From Kitasatospora purpeofusca (GTDB lineage: Bacteria > Actinomycetota > Actinomycetes > Streptomycetales > Streptomycetaceae): DNA of 64,000 bases. The translations under genes were made by a program, and so were the position numbers. Shown here piece by piece: positions 31,716 to 40,888 of this stretch. The notes beneath the pieces are model-generated. The model worked only from the letters and a program-made list of their open reading frames with translations. It did not search any database and was not told the DNA's origin. How positions within the stretch are numbered: the stretch's first letter is position 1; every line of letters begins with the position of its first letter. Location: assembly GCF_000718025.1 (NCBI RefSeq), contig NZ_JODS01000002.1, forward strand, positions 310,001-374,000, written 5' to 3'.

Positions 31716-32771
31716 GTGATCACGTACGAGGAGCATCGGCTCCGCTCCCTGGTGGACGAAGGCCGTTGGATCGAACTGCTGGGCGCCTACCGGCAGGCCC
31801 GCGCCGCCGCCGTCGCGCTCGACCTGGCCGACGGCGGGCAGGCGGGTGGAGACCGGTCGGGCGGAGGCCCGGCGGGCGGCGTCGGGGCGGCCGCCGCCTG
31901 GGTGGTCGCGGCCGCGCAGGGCCGGGCCGGCATCGCCACCGCCGCGCTCGGTCACCTGATCGCGTACGCCGCGCCGCCCGAGGTGGCCGCTCGACTGTTC
32001 GACGCGGACGGCGGCCCCGGCACCGCGGCCGGAGTGGCCGACCACGACGCCGGGCCGCTCTGGGAGGTGCTGGCGACCCGGCACACCTGGCGGCGGCTCG
32101 CCCCGCTGCTCGGCCCGCCCCCGGTGCGGCGGCTGGTCGCGCAGACCCGGGTGCTGCTCGGCGAGGACCTCTCCCGGGGCGCCGAGCCGGACCCCGAGGG
32201 GGTGCCGCTGCTGCTGGAGCCCTGGGAGTCGGTGGGGCGGGCCGAGGGCATGCCGGTCCGGGAGTACCTGCGCCACGGCGGTTCGCGCAGCGCGCTGCTG
32301 ACGCTGCCCGCCAGCCGGGAGGGGTTGGCCCGGGTGGAACTGCCCGAACCCGGCGCCCGGCTGCCGGGGCAGCCGGCCACCCGGGCGCTGGCCGAGCTGG
32401 CCGGCTGGGCACGGACGGTCTGCGTGCGCGGACCGGCGGCGGGGGCCGCCGCCCAGCTGGCGCCGGGCCCGATGGTCGTCGGCGGGTACCTGCCGTTCGC
32501 CCTGGCCTGGCCGGCGCTGGTGCAGGCGGGCATCGCGGACCGCGCGTACGGCGCGGCGCACGGGCGGCTGGCGCTGTGGCGGGTGCTGACGGCGATGACC
32601 GGCGCGCAGCGGCCGGAGTCGGCGGACCGGGCGGAGGTCCGTGCCCTGGTCGCGCGGATGCGCTGCTTCACCTGGGACGATCCGGCCGACCGGCTGCGGC
32701 ACCTGCACCTCGCGCTGGAGGACCCGGCGACCGGGCTGAGCTGGGCGGTCAGCGGTTCGGAGGAGGTCTGA
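31716..32771 (+). CDS. Conserved hypothetical protein
   Basis: This 351-residue soluble protein has no signal peptide. It starts M-I-T-Y-E-E-H-R-L-R-S-L-V-D-E-G-R-W, then is Ala/Leu/Gly-rich and largely helical. Recurring blocks (W-E-V-L-A-T-R-H-T-W-R-R-L-A-P-L-L-G and L-R-H-L-H-L-A-L-E-D-P-A) look like streptomycete-conserved unknowns. It follows the sigma-factor gene by 45 bases in the same direction, so it may be co-transcribed with it, but there is no overlap. I cannot assign a function. Confidence 0.75.
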   Translation: MITYEEHRLRSLVDEGRWIELLGAYRQARAAAVALDLADGGQAGGDRSGGGPAGGVGAAAAWVVAAAQGRAGIATAALGHLIAYAAPPEVAARLFDADGGPGTAAGVADHDAGPLWEVLATRHTWRRLAPLLGPPPVRRLVAQTRVLLGEDLSRGAEPDPEGVPLLLEPWESVGRAEGMPVREYLRHGGSRSALLTLPASREGLARVELPEPGARLPGQPATRALAELAGWARTVCVRGPAAGAAAQLAPGPMVVGGYLPFALAWPALVQAGIADRAYGAAHGRLALWRVLTAMTGAQRPESADRAEVRALVARMRCFTWDDPADRLRHLHLALEDPATGLSWAVSGSEEV

Positions 32772-32885
32772 GCGGGTCGGTCGCCCCCCCCCGGGGCCGG
32801 GCCCGAGCGCGCGCGGCTCGGGCCCGAGCGCGAGAGGCCCGGCCCGAGGGACTGCCCGGCCTGAGGGCCCCCGGGACATGCGGGA

Positions 32886-32937
32886 CCCCTGGTCCGGCGC
32901 CTTTTCCGGGGGGTTGGGCGGGGCGCCGGACCAGGGG
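32886..32937. terminator. Bidirectional terminator hairpin
   Basis: Perfect 16-bp arms (32886-32901, 32922-32937) and a 20-base loop containing TTTT lie between the convergent hypothetical gene and the dctA-like gene. A very stable bidirectional terminator. Confidence 0.75.
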
Positions 32938-32959
32938 GGTGTGAGGGACGGGCCGCCGC

Positions 32960-34441
32960 TCAGGCGGCCGTCGTCGTGCTCGCCGCCGTGGCCGCGGCAG
33001 TCGTCCCGGCGGTGGCCGGAGCCGGGGCCGGGGCCGGGGCCGGGACCGGCGCGGCCGAGGGCGACCCGGTCGGGGCGGCGGGCTCCGCCGCCGGGGCGCC
33101 GCCGTGCGGGGCGCCGTGCGGGTCCGCGTCCAGCAGCGTCCGCTCGTCGAACGGCACCTCGCCCGCCAGCACCAGCCGGGCCCGCTCGCGGTCGAGCTCC
33201 CCGGTCCACTGCCCGATCAGCACGGTGGCGACGGCGTTCCCGGCGAAGTTGGTGAGCGCCCGGGCCTCGGACATGAACCGGTCGATGCCGACGATCAGCC
33301 CGACGCCGTCCACCAGGGCCGGCTTGTGCGACTGGAGCCCGCCCGCGAGGGTGGCCAGCCCGGCGCCGGTGACGCCGGCCGCGCCCTTGCTGGCGATCAC
33401 CATGAAGACCAGCAGCGACAGCTGCTCGCCCACCGACATCGGCTTGTCCATCGCCTCCGAGATGAAGATCGAGGCCATGGTCAGGTAGATCGCGGTGCCG
33501 TCCAGGTTGAAGCTGTAGCCGGTCGGGACGGTGATGCCGACCACCGGGCGGCTGACGCCCAGGTGCTCCATCTTGGCGATCAGCCGGGGCAGGGCGCTCT
33601 CCGAGGAGGAGGTGGAGAGGATCAGCAGGAACTCGCGGCCGAGGTAGCGCAGCAGGGTGAAGATGTTGACGCCGGCGACCAGGCGCAGCAGGGTGCCGAG
33701 CACCACGACCACGAACAGGGCGCAGGTCAGGTAGAAGCCGATCATGATGACGGCGAGGCTCTTCAGTGCGGCCGTCCCGGTGGCGCCGACCACCGCGGCC
33801 ATCGCCCCGAAGGCGCCGATCGGTGCCACCCACATGATCATCGCCATGACCCGGAAGACCAGCCGCTGCACGTGCTCGATGCCGCGCAGCACGGGGGCGC
33901 CGGCCGGGCCCATCGCCTGGAGGGCGAACCCGGCCAGCAGGGCGACCAGCAGGGTCTGCAGCACCTTGCCCTCGGTGAGGGCGGAGAGCATGGTGGTCGG
34001 GATCATCCCGAGCAGGAAGTCGGCGGTGGACTGCGCGCCGCCGGCGGCGGCCTGGGCGTGGCCGGACTTGGCGAGCGCGGAGGTCAGGTGGAGGCCGCCG
34101 CCGGGCTCCAGCAGGTTGCCGACCAGCAGGCCGATGCCGAGGGCGACGGTCGACATGGCGAGGAAGTAGCCGAGGGCCAGGCCGCCGACCTTGCCGACCT
34201 TGGCGGCCTTGGTGACCGAGCCGATGCCGAGCACGATGGTGCAGAAGATGACCGGGCTGATCATCATCTTGATGAGGTTGACGAAGCCCGTGCCGATGGG
34301 CTTCAGCTCCACCGCGAAGTCCGGCGCGGCCAGGCCGACCACGACGCCCGCGACGACCGCCGCGATCACGGCGAGGTAGAGGACGTGGGTGCGGTCCTTC
34401 GGTCTGGCGCCCGCGCCCGCTGCTGCTCCGGTGATCGACAT
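32960..34441 (-). CDS. dctA: C4-dicarboxylate/proton or sodium symporter (DctA family)
   Basis: This 493-residue DAACS-family carrier has eight or so membrane helices and two re-entrant loops. The signature loop I-L-S-T-S-S-S-E-S-A-L-P-R-L and the G-Y-S-F-N-L-D-G-T-A-I-Y stretch are present; both identify the DctA/GltP family. The C-terminal 60 residues are an Ala/Pro/Thr-rich tail beyond the usual length. AAGGAG lies seven bases before the ATG. A CitA/DcuS-like kinase pair is divergent, and a Crp-like site lies between them, so control by C4-dicarboxylates and carbon status is likely. Confidence 0.93.
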   Translation of the reverse strand: MSITGAAAGAGARPKDRTHVLYLAVIAAVVAGVVVGLAAPDFAVELKPIGTGFVNLIKMMISPVIFCTIVLGIGSVTKAAKVGKVGGLALGYFLAMSTVALGIGLLVGNLLEPGGGLHLTSALAKSGHAQAAAGGAQSTADFLLGMIPTTMLSALTEGKVLQTLLVALLAGFALQAMGPAGAPVLRGIEHVQRLVFRVMAMIMWVAPIGAFGAMAAVVGATGTAALKSLAVIMIGFYLTCALFVVVVLGTLLRLVAGVNIFTLLRYLGREFLLILSTSSSESALPRLIAKMEHLGVSRPVVGITVPTGYSFNLDGTAIYLTMASIFISEAMDKPMSVGEQLSLLVFMVIASKGAAGVTGAGLATLAGGLQSHKPALVDGVGLIVGIDRFMSEARALTNFAGNAVATVLIGQWTGELDRERARLVLAGEVPFDERTLLDADPHGAPHGGAPAAEPAAPTGSPSAAPVPAPAPAPAPATAGTTAAATAASTTTAA

Positions 34442-34565
34442 CTGTGGCTCCTTCGCCCTGCTGTGCCCGGTGGCGCGTGCGCCCGTGGGGATGCGCTCAT
34501 GGGGGTGCGCCGGTGTGCGGTCCGGGGGCCCCGGGTGGTGGGCCGCTCCGACTATGGGGTCCGGG

Positions 34566-34581
34566 CGTGACGCGGGTCACG
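34566..34581. promoter_or_regulatory. Crp-like site between dctA and the sensor kinase
   Basis: CGTGACGCGGGTCACG contains GTGA-N6-TCAC, the core of the actinobacterial Crp consensus. It sits 125 bases upstream of dctA and 80 bases upstream of the kinase gene, in a divergent promoter. Confidence 0.5.
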
Positions 34582-34660
34582 TTTGCGTTCATAGAGTTCA
34601 CATCACCCCGTCCTCGCCGCGGGGTCCGCGCCGACCGGGCCGTGGTGCACACTGACAGGC

Positions 34661-36400
34661 ATGTCCGCGCGTACCCTCCTCCCGCCGCGCCGGCTGGTGC
34701 GCAGCCTGGCCGGACAGCTCTTCGTCGTCCAAGTGGTCATCGTCGCCGCCGTGGTCGCGGGCGGGGCCGTGCTCGCGTACCTGTTCACCGCCGGGCGCGC
34801 CGACGACGCGGCCCGCCGCCAGGTCACCGCCGTCGCCCGCGCCGTCGCCGACTCGCCGACCGTCCGCGACGCCGCGGGCGCGCCCGATCCGACGGCCGTG
34901 CTCCAGCCCTACGCCGAGCGGGTGCGGGTCGACACCGGGGTCTCCTTCGTCACCGTGATGGACACCGCCGGCGTGCGCTGGACCCACCCGCTGCCCGAGC
35001 AGATCGGGCGGCCCTTCCTCGGGCACATCGACTGGGCGCTCGCCGGCGAGACCCGCAGCGAGACCTACACCGGCACGCTCGGCCCGTCGGTGCGGGTGGT
35101 CACCCCGGTGCTGGACGAGCGGCACCGGGTGGTCGCCCTGGTCAGCGCCGGTATCACGGTGCAGTCCATCTCGGCGCAGCTGCGCGGCCCCCTGCTCGCG
35201 CTGGTGGGGGTCGCGGCGGCCGCGCTGGCCGTCGGCGGGATCGGTACCTACCTCGCCAACTCCCGGCTGCGGCGGCACACCCACGGCATGGGGCCGGCCG
35301 AACTCAGCCACCTCTACGAGTACCACCAGGCCACCCTGCACGCCGTCCGGGAGGGGCTCGTGCTGCTCGACCGGGACCACCGGGTGGTGCTGTGCAACGA
35401 CGCGGCGCGCGAACTCCTGGGCCTGGACGGGGCGGTGGAGGGGCACCCGGTGGACGGGCTGGGGCTGCCGGACGCGCTGCTGGCGGCCGTCTGCGGGGAC
35501 GCTCCGGTCCGGGACGAGGTCCATCTGACCGCCGAGCGGGTGGTGGTGCTCAACACCTCCACCATCGGTACCGGTCTCGGCCGGGTCCTCACCCTCCGCG
35601 ACCACACCGAACTCCAGGCGCTGAGCGGCGAGCTGGACTCCGTGCGCGGCTTCACCGAGGCGCTCGGCGCCCAGGCGCACGAGGCCGCCAACCGGCTGCA
35701 CGCCGTCGTCTCGCTGATCGAACTCGGCCGTCACCGCGAGGCGGTGGAGTTCGCCACCGCCGAACTCGCCCTCGCCCAGCGGCTCACCGACCGGGTGGTC
35801 GCCGCCGTCGGCGAACCGGTGCTGGCCGCCCTGCTGTTGGGCAAGGCCGCCCAGGCCGCCGAACGGGGTGTGGAGTTGACGCTCACGCCGGACAGTTCGA
35901 TCGACGACGGCGTGCTGCCGTCGCGACTGACCGCCCGCGACCTCATCACCGTCCTCGGCAACCTGATCGACAACGCCGTGGACGCCGCGATCACCGGCGC
36001 GGTCGCGAACCCCGGGCCCCCGGAGGTCACCGTCACCGCCCGGATCGAGGGGGAGCACCTGCTGCTGCGGGTCGCCGACACCGGGGCCGGGATCGACCCG
36101 GGGGCGGTGGAGGACGTGTTCCGGCGCGGGTGGAGCACCAAGCAGCACGGCAGTGCGGGCGGGAACGGCCAGGGGAGCGGCGACGGCGGGAGCGGCCAAC
36201 AGAGCGGCCAACAGGGCGGCGAGGGCGGCGGCCACGGGCGCGGACTCGGGCTCGCCCTGGTCGCCCAGGCCGCCCGGCGCAACGGCGGCACCGTCGAGGT
36301 CGGCCGGGAGCGCGGCGCGGTGCTCACCGTCCGGCTGCCGCTCGACCGACCGGTGGGCGAGGGCGCGGGGGAGCACCGGCGCGTGGCGGTGGCTCCGTGA
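34661..36400 (+). CDS. CitA/DcuS-type sensor histidine kinase
   Basis: This 579-residue kinase has a membrane segment at about 18-42, an extracytoplasmic PAS-like sensor (D-T-G-V-S-F-V-T-V-M-D-T-A-G-V-R-W-T-H-P), a second membrane segment near 180-200 and a cytoplasmic PAS. The phospho-acceptor region reads A-Q-A-H-E-A-A-N-R-L-H-A-V-V, and a HATPase domain with D-N-A-V-D-A-A follows. The ATP lid carries a Gly/Gln-rich insert of about 25 residues. It overlaps its regulator by 4 bases and is divergent from dctA, so C4-dicarboxylate or citrate sensing is the best guess. Confidence 0.92.
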   Translation: MSARTLLPPRRLVRSLAGQLFVVQVVIVAAVVAGGAVLAYLFTAGRADDAARRQVTAVARAVADSPTVRDAAGAPDPTAVLQPYAERVRVDTGVSFVTVMDTAGVRWTHPLPEQIGRPFLGHIDWALAGETRSETYTGTLGPSVRVVTPVLDERHRVVALVSAGITVQSISAQLRGPLLALVGVAAAALAVGGIGTYLANSRLRRHTHGMGPAELSHLYEYHQATLHAVREGLVLLDRDHRVVLCNDAARELLGLDGAVEGHPVDGLGLPDALLAAVCGDAPVRDEVHLTAERVVVLNTSTIGTGLGRVLTLRDHTELQALSGELDSVRGFTEALGAQAHEAANRLHAVVSLIELGRHREAVEFATAELALAQRLTDRVVAAVGEPVLAALLLGKAAQAAERGVELTLTPDSSIDDGVLPSRLTARDLITVLGNLIDNAVDAAITGAVANPGPPEVTVTARIEGEHLLLRVADTGAGIDPGAVEDVFRRGWSTKQHGSAGGNGQGSGDGGSGQQSGQQGGEGGGHGRGLGLALVAQAARRNGGTVEVGRERGAVLTVRLPLDRPVGEGAGEHRRVAVAP

Positions 36401-37257
36401 GCCGCGGCACCGGACAGGCGGGGGACGCCGAACGGGTCGGGGATGCCGAACGGGCCGAGATCTCCGTCCTGGTGGTCGAGGACGACCCGGTGGCCGCCGC
36501 CGCCCACACCCTCTACGTGGGGCGCGAGCCGGGATTCCGGGCCGTCGGCACCGTGCACGGCTGCGCGGAGGCGCTGCGCTTCCTGGAGCGGGCCCGGGCC
36601 GCCGGTCGCCCCGTCGACCTGCTGCTGCTCGACCTCTACCTGCCCGACGGGCACGGCCTCCAGCTCTGCGGCACCCTGCGCGCCGCCGGCCACGCCACCG
36701 ATGTCATCGCGGTCACCTCCGCCCGCGACCTCGCGATGGTCCGCCGGGCCGTGTCCGCCGGTGTGGTCCAGTACCTGCTGAAGCCGTTCGCGGCCGCCGC
36801 GCTGCACGACCGCCTGGAGCGCTACGCCCGCTACCGGGACACCCTCGGGCGGACCGGGGCGGCCACCGGGCAGGACGAGGTCGACCAGGCGCTCGCGCTG
36901 CTGCGGATGCCCGAACGCACCGCCCTGCCGAAGGGGTTGAGCGCTCCGACGCTGGACACCGTGGCCGGGGTGCTGCGCGCGGGCGCCGGCCTGTCGGCGG
37001 CGGCGGCCGGTGCGGCAGCCGGTGTCTCGCGGATCACCGCCCGCCGCTACCTGGAGCACCTGGTGGACACCGGCCTCGCCGTCCGGGAGCCCCGCTACGG
37101 CACGGTCGGCCGGCCGGAGCTCTGCTACCGCTGGACGGGCGGCTCCGGCGGCTCCGGCGGACCGGGCGGACCGGGCGGGGGCGGCTCGGGCGGCTCGGGA
37201 AGCTCCGGCGGGTCGGACGTCCCCGGCGGTGGGGTCAGCGGGCCACGAACTCGGTGA
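36397..37257 (+). CDS. CitB/DcuR-type response regulator
   Basis: This 286-residue protein has a receiver domain with E-D-D-P-V, phospho-acceptor Asp in L-L-L-L-D-L-Y-L-P-D-G and Lys in Y-L-L-K-P-F. The C-terminal helix-turn-helix G-V-S-R-I-T-A-R-R-Y-L-E-H-L-V-D-T-G is typical of DcuR/CitB. About 45 Gly/Ser/Pro residues follow the DNA-binding domain and overlap the 3' end of the convergent PH-domain gene. GTG overlaps the kinase stop. Probable target: the dctA promoter. Confidence 0.93.
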   Translation: MSRGTGQAGDAERVGDAERAEISVLVVEDDPVAAAAHTLYVGREPGFRAVGTVHGCAEALRFLERARAAGRPVDLLLLDLYLPDGHGLQLCGTLRAAGHATDVIAVTSARDLAMVRRAVSAGVVQYLLKPFAAAALHDRLERYARYRDTLGRTGAATGQDEVDQALALLRMPERTALPKGLSAPTLDTVAGVLRAGAGLSAAAAGAAAGVSRITARRYLEHLVDTGLAVREPRYGTVGRPELCYRWTGGSGGSGGPGGPGGGGSGGSGSSGGSDVPGGGVSGPRTR

Positions 37258-37600
37258 GCAGGGCCTGCACCTCGTAGATGTCGACGCCCTTGGTGAAGTT
37301 CTTGGAGATCGGCATCGCGGCGCCCGAGACCCAGATCTTCAGCTCGGCGTCCAGGTCGAATGTGCCGGCGGTCTCCACGGCGAAGTGGGTGATCGAGCGG
37401 TAGGGGATCGAGTGGTACTCGGTCTTCTTGCCGGTGATGCCCTGCTTGTCGACCAGGATCAGCCGGCGGTCGGTGAACAGGAAGGTGTCGCGGACCAGCT
37501 GGTAGGCGGCGTGGACCTGCTCGCCCTGGCCGAACAGCCGGGCGAACTCCTTCTGGGCCTCGCTGTTGTCCACCCGGTGGGCGTTCCCGAACAGTGCCAT
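37235..37600 (-). CDS. Bacterial PH-domain protein
   Basis: This 121-residue single-domain protein contains Y-Q-L-V-R-D-T-F-L-F-T-D-R-R-L-I-L-V-D-K-Q-G-I and I-P-Y-R-S-I-T-H-F-A-V-E, the bacterial pleckstrin-homology signature. GAGGAG lies five bases before the ATG. Soluble, function unknown. Its last 23 bases overlap the end of the convergent response-regulator gene. Confidence 0.9.
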   Translation of the reverse strand: MALFGNAHRVDNSEAQKEFARLFGQGEQVHAAYQLVRDTFLFTDRRLILVDKQGITGKKTEYHSIPYRSITHFAVETAGTFDLDAELKIWVSGAAMPISKNFTKGVDIYEVQALLTEFVAR

Positions 37601-37820
37601 GCCGACTCCTCTCTGCGGGCGCCCGGTGCGGCGCCTGGGCCCCGAGTCTGGCATGCGGGTGATCATGGACGCCGGGCGGCCCCGGGGGCCTCCGGGCCGA
37701 ACCCCGCTCGCCCCTCACGGCCGTGACCTCTCGACGGCCCGCTCGTTGAGGGTACGGCCGGGTTGTCACCCGCAAGGGTGGTTCCGGAGCCCCCGGACGG
37801 ACCAGGGCAGGTCGGACAAG

Positions 37821-37839
37821 TAAGGTTAGGCTCACCTAA
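37821..37839 (+). promoter_or_regulatory. Iron box (DmdR/IdeR operator) before dat
   Basis: TAAGGTTAGGCTCACCTAA matches 18 of 19 positions of the actinobacterial iron-box consensus TTAGGTTAGGCTCACCTAA. It lies 18 bases upstream of the dat start codon, so iron-loaded DmdR/IdeR would block dat-ddc transcription. Confidence 0.92.
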
Positions 37840-37856
37840 TTTTCTGGGAGTCCGCC

Positions 37857-39275
37857 TTGACGCTCGCCGCTGAGCCCGCCACCGGTCCGACCGTCCCCCG
37901 CGCCGCCGCCGTTCCCGCGCCGGGCCAGGCGCCCGCCGCCGGGTCGGCATCCTCGCCGGGCGCCGTCCTGCGCCGCCAGCGCCTGCGCGAGTCCGCCGCC
38001 CGCACCTACGCGCGCTCGTTCCCGATCGTCCCCGTGCGGGCCAGCGGCATGACCGTCGAAGGCGCCGACGGCCGCCGCTACCTCGACTGCCTCTCCGGCG
38101 CCGGCACCCTCGCCCTCGGTCACAACCACCCGGTGGTCCTGGCGGCGATCCGCCGCACCCTCGACAGCGGCGCCCCGCTCCACCTGCTCGACCTCGCGAC
38201 CGCCGAGAAGGACGACTTCACCACCGCCCTGTTCGAGAGCCTGCCGCCCGCCTTCGCCGACGGCGCGCGGGTGCACTTCTGCGGGCCCGCCGGGACCGAC
38301 GCCGTCGAGGCCGCGCTCAAGCTGATGCAGACCGCGACCGGCCGTTCCGGCGCCCTCGCCTTCACCGGCGCCTACCACGGGATGACCGCCGGCTCCCTCG
38401 CGCTCACCGGCAACGTCGCCGTCAAGGAGCCGCTGCCCGGCGGCGGCGAGGTCGTCCGGCTGCCCTACCCCTACGGCTACCGCTGCCCGTTCGGGGTCGG
38501 CGGGGAGGCCGGGGCCGAACTCTCGGCCACCTATGTCGAACGGCTGCTCGACGACCCGGCCGGCGGCGTCGTCCCGCCCGCCGCGATGGTCCTGGAGGCC
38601 GTCCAGGGCGAGGGCGGCGTCGTCCCCGCACCGGACGACTGGCTGCGCGCCATGCGCCGGATCACCGCCGAGCGCCGCATCCCGCTGATCGTCGACGAGG
38701 TGCAGACCGGCGTCGGCCGCACCGGCGCGATGTGGGCGGTCGAGCACAGCGGGATCGTGCCCGACGCGATGGTGCTCTCCAAGGCGATCGGCGGCAGCCT
38801 CCCGCTCGCCGTCGTCGTCTACCGGGAGGAGTACGACGGCTGGCGGCCCGGCGCCCACACCGGCACCTTCCGCGGCAACACACTGGCCATGGCGGCCGGA
38901 GCGGCCACGCTGCGCTACGTCGCCGCCAACGGGCTGGCCGAACGGGCGGCGCTGGTCGGCGACCGGATGGTCGAACGGCTGCGCGCGCTGGCCGGGGAAC
39001 TCCCCGCGATCGGCGACGTGCGCGGGCGCGGGCTGATGATCGGCGTCGAACTCGTCGACCCGACCGCGGCTCCGGACGCCTGCGGGGCCCGGCCGGCCGC
39101 CCCCGAACTCGCCGTCCGGGTCCGCGAGGCCTGCCTGGCCCGCGGGCTGATCGTCGAACTCGGCGGGCGGCACGACGCCGTGCTGCGACTGCTGCCCCCG
39201 CTCACCATCACGGACGAGCAGGCGGCCGCGGTGCTGGACCGGCTCGCGGACGCCGTCGCGGCGGCCTCGGCGTGA
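37857..39275 (+). CDS. dat: Diaminobutyrate--2-oxoglutarate aminotransferase
   Basis: This 472-residue class III PLP aminotransferase converts aspartate semialdehyde to L-2,4-diaminobutyrate. It has an Ala/Pro-rich leader of about 35 residues. Then come S-G-A-G-T-L-A-L-G-H-N-H-P, F-T-G-A-Y-H-G-M-T-A-G, the cofactor-contact Asp in L-I-V-D-E-V-Q-T-G-V-G-R-T-G and the Schiff-base Lys in M-V-L-S-K-A-I-G-G. The start is a TTG six bases after GGGAG. It lies directly behind an iron box and overlaps ddc by 4 bases, which ties it to siderophore supply rather than ectoine synthesis (no ectABC nearby). Confidence 0.93.
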   Translation: MTLAAEPATGPTVPRAAAVPAPGQAPAAGSASSPGAVLRRQRLRESAARTYARSFPIVPVRASGMTVEGADGRRYLDCLSGAGTLALGHNHPVVLAAIRRTLDSGAPLHLLDLATAEKDDFTTALFESLPPAFADGARVHFCGPAGTDAVEAALKLMQTATGRSGALAFTGAYHGMTAGSLALTGNVAVKEPLPGGGEVVRLPYPYGYRCPFGVGGEAGAELSATYVERLLDDPAGGVVPPAAMVLEAVQGEGGVVPAPDDWLRAMRRITAERRIPLIVDEVQTGVGRTGAMWAVEHSGIVPDAMVLSKAIGGSLPLAVVVYREEYDGWRPGAHTGTFRGNTLAMAAGAATLRYVAANGLAERAALVGDRMVERLRALAGELPAIGDVRGRGLMIGVELVDPTAAPDACGARPAAPELAVRVREACLARGLIVELGGRHDAVLRLLPPLTITDEQAAAVLDRLADAVAAASA

Positions 39276-40882
39276 GCGGCGGCCCGGGAGAGGCGACCGG
39301 CGGCGGGACCGGCGGCGGGGACGGGGAGGGTGCCGGCGGGTCCTGGCCGGACCCGGCCGAGGGCGCCGACGCACCCCTCGACGCCCTCTCCGGCGGCGTC
39401 GGCGGACCCGCCGCGCTCGGCCCGCTGCTCGCCACCGTCCTCGACGCGCTGGAGACCGGCGCCACCCGCCGGGGCGGCCCGCTGCCGCCCGGCCGCCCCG
39501 GCGACCTCGCCGCCCTGGTCGACCGGGCGCTCGCCGCCGCCGAGGGCCCCGACGCCCTCGCCCGCCTCACCGAACTGCTCGCCCACGGCGCCGCCGACCC
39601 CGCCGACCCGTTCTGCGCCGCCCACCTGCACTGCCCCCCGCTCGCCGTGGCCGCCGCCGCCGACCTCGCCGTCAGCGCCCTCAACCCCTCCCAGGACTCC
39701 TGGGACCAGGCCCCCGCGGCGACGGCGCTGGAGACCGCGCTGCTCGCCGAACTCGCCGCCCTGGTCGGCTACGACCCCGCCCGGGCCGCCGGCGTGGTCA
39801 CCTCCGGCGGCACCGAGTCCAACCTCATGGGCCTGATGCTCGCCCGCGACCAGAAGCTCGACGGCATCGTCGAACTCGACGGGCTCCTCGGCCTGCCCGC
39901 CGGAGTCCGTCCCCGGATCTTCGCCTCCCGGGCCGCGCACTTCTCGGTCCAGCGGGCTGCCGCCCTGCTCGGCCTCGGCGAACGCGCCGTCGTCCCGGTC
40001 GACGTCGACCGCGAACTGAGGATGGACCCGGTGGCGCTCGAACGCGCCCTGGCAGAGGCGAGTTGGGCCGGACACACCCCCGTCGCCGTGGTCGCCACCG
40101 CCGGCACCACCGACACCGGCGCCGTCGACCCGCTGCCCGCCGTCGCCGAACTCGCCGCCCGCTACGACGCCTGGCTGCACGTCGACGCCGCGTACGGCGG
40201 CGGCGCCCTGCTCTCCGACCGGCTCGCCCCGCTGCTCGACGGCATCGAACGCGCCGACTCCGTCTCACTGGACTGGCACAAGCTCGGCTGGCAGCCGGCC
40301 GCCGCCGGCGTCTTCCTGGTCCGCCACGCCGAGAACTACGTCTCGCTCGCCCGCCGGGCCGTCTACCTCAACCCGGCCGACGACGAACAGGCGGGCTACC
40401 CGAGCCTGTTGGGACTCTCGCTGCGCACCACCCGGCGGCCCGACGCCTTCAAGCTCGCCGTCACCCTGCGCACCCTCGGCCGCGCCGGGCTCGGACGGCT
40501 CGTCGACGCCTGCCACGACCTCGCGCGGTACGCCGCGGACACCGTCCGGGCCGAACCGGAACTGGAGCTGCACGCCGAACCCGTGCTGACCGCCCTGCTG
40601 TTCCGCTACCGCCCGGCAGGCCCGGACTCCCCCCGCCCCGACGCCGACCCGGCCGCGCTCGACCCGGCCGCGCTCGACCGGGTCAACGCCGAGCTGCGGC
40701 GCGAACTGCTGCGCGGCGGACGGGCCGTGGTCGGCCGGACCGAACTGCCCGGCGAGGGTCCTGGCCGGGTCCGGCTCAAACTGACCCTGCTCAACCCGCA
40801 CACCACCCCGGCCGAGGTGGACGCCCTGATCGCCGAGGTCGTCCGGGCCGGCCGCCAGGCCTGGCGCTGGGTCGGCCGGTAG
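39272..40882 (+). CDS. ddc: Diaminobutyrate decarboxylase (group II PLP)
   Basis: This 536-residue PLP decarboxylase turns L-2,4-diaminobutyrate into 1,3-diaminopropane. Motifs are S-G-G-T-E-S-N-L-M-G-L, A-T-A-G-T-T-D-T-G-A-V-D, H-V-D-A-A-Y-G-G and the cofactor lysine in S-L-D-W-H-K-L-G-W. N-P-S-Q-D-S-W-D-Q-A-P is typical of the DABA/glutamate-type branch. The GTG overlaps the dat stop (GTGA). The first 45 residues are Gly-rich. The dat-ddc pair is the known rhizobactin/acinetobactin-type route to 1,3-diaminopropane. Confidence 0.93.
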   Translation: MSGGPGEATGGGTGGGDGEGAGGSWPDPAEGADAPLDALSGGVGGPAALGPLLATVLDALETGATRRGGPLPPGRPGDLAALVDRALAAAEGPDALARLTELLAHGAADPADPFCAAHLHCPPLAVAAAADLAVSALNPSQDSWDQAPAATALETALLAELAALVGYDPARAAGVVTSGGTESNLMGLMLARDQKLDGIVELDGLLGLPAGVRPRIFASRAAHFSVQRAAALLGLGERAVVPVDVDRELRMDPVALERALAEASWAGHTPVAVVATAGTTDTGAVDPLPAVAELAARYDAWLHVDAAYGGGALLSDRLAPLLDGIERADSVSLDWHKLGWQPAAAGVFLVRHAENYVSLARRAVYLNPADDEQAGYPSLLGLSLRTTRRPDAFKLAVTLRTLGRAGLGRLVDACHDLARYAADTVRAEPELELHAEPVLTALLFRYRPAGPDSPRPDADPAALDPAALDRVNAELRRELLRGGRAVVGRTELPGEGPGRVRLKLTLLNPHTTPAEVDALIAEVVRAGRQAWRWVGR

Positions 40883-40888
40883 GGCGGG

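Noticed and set aside
37857..39275. Aminotransferase as part of an ectoine pathway (ectB)
   Set aside because: No ectA, ectC or ectD nearby. The gene overlaps a diaminobutyrate decarboxylase and sits behind an iron box.
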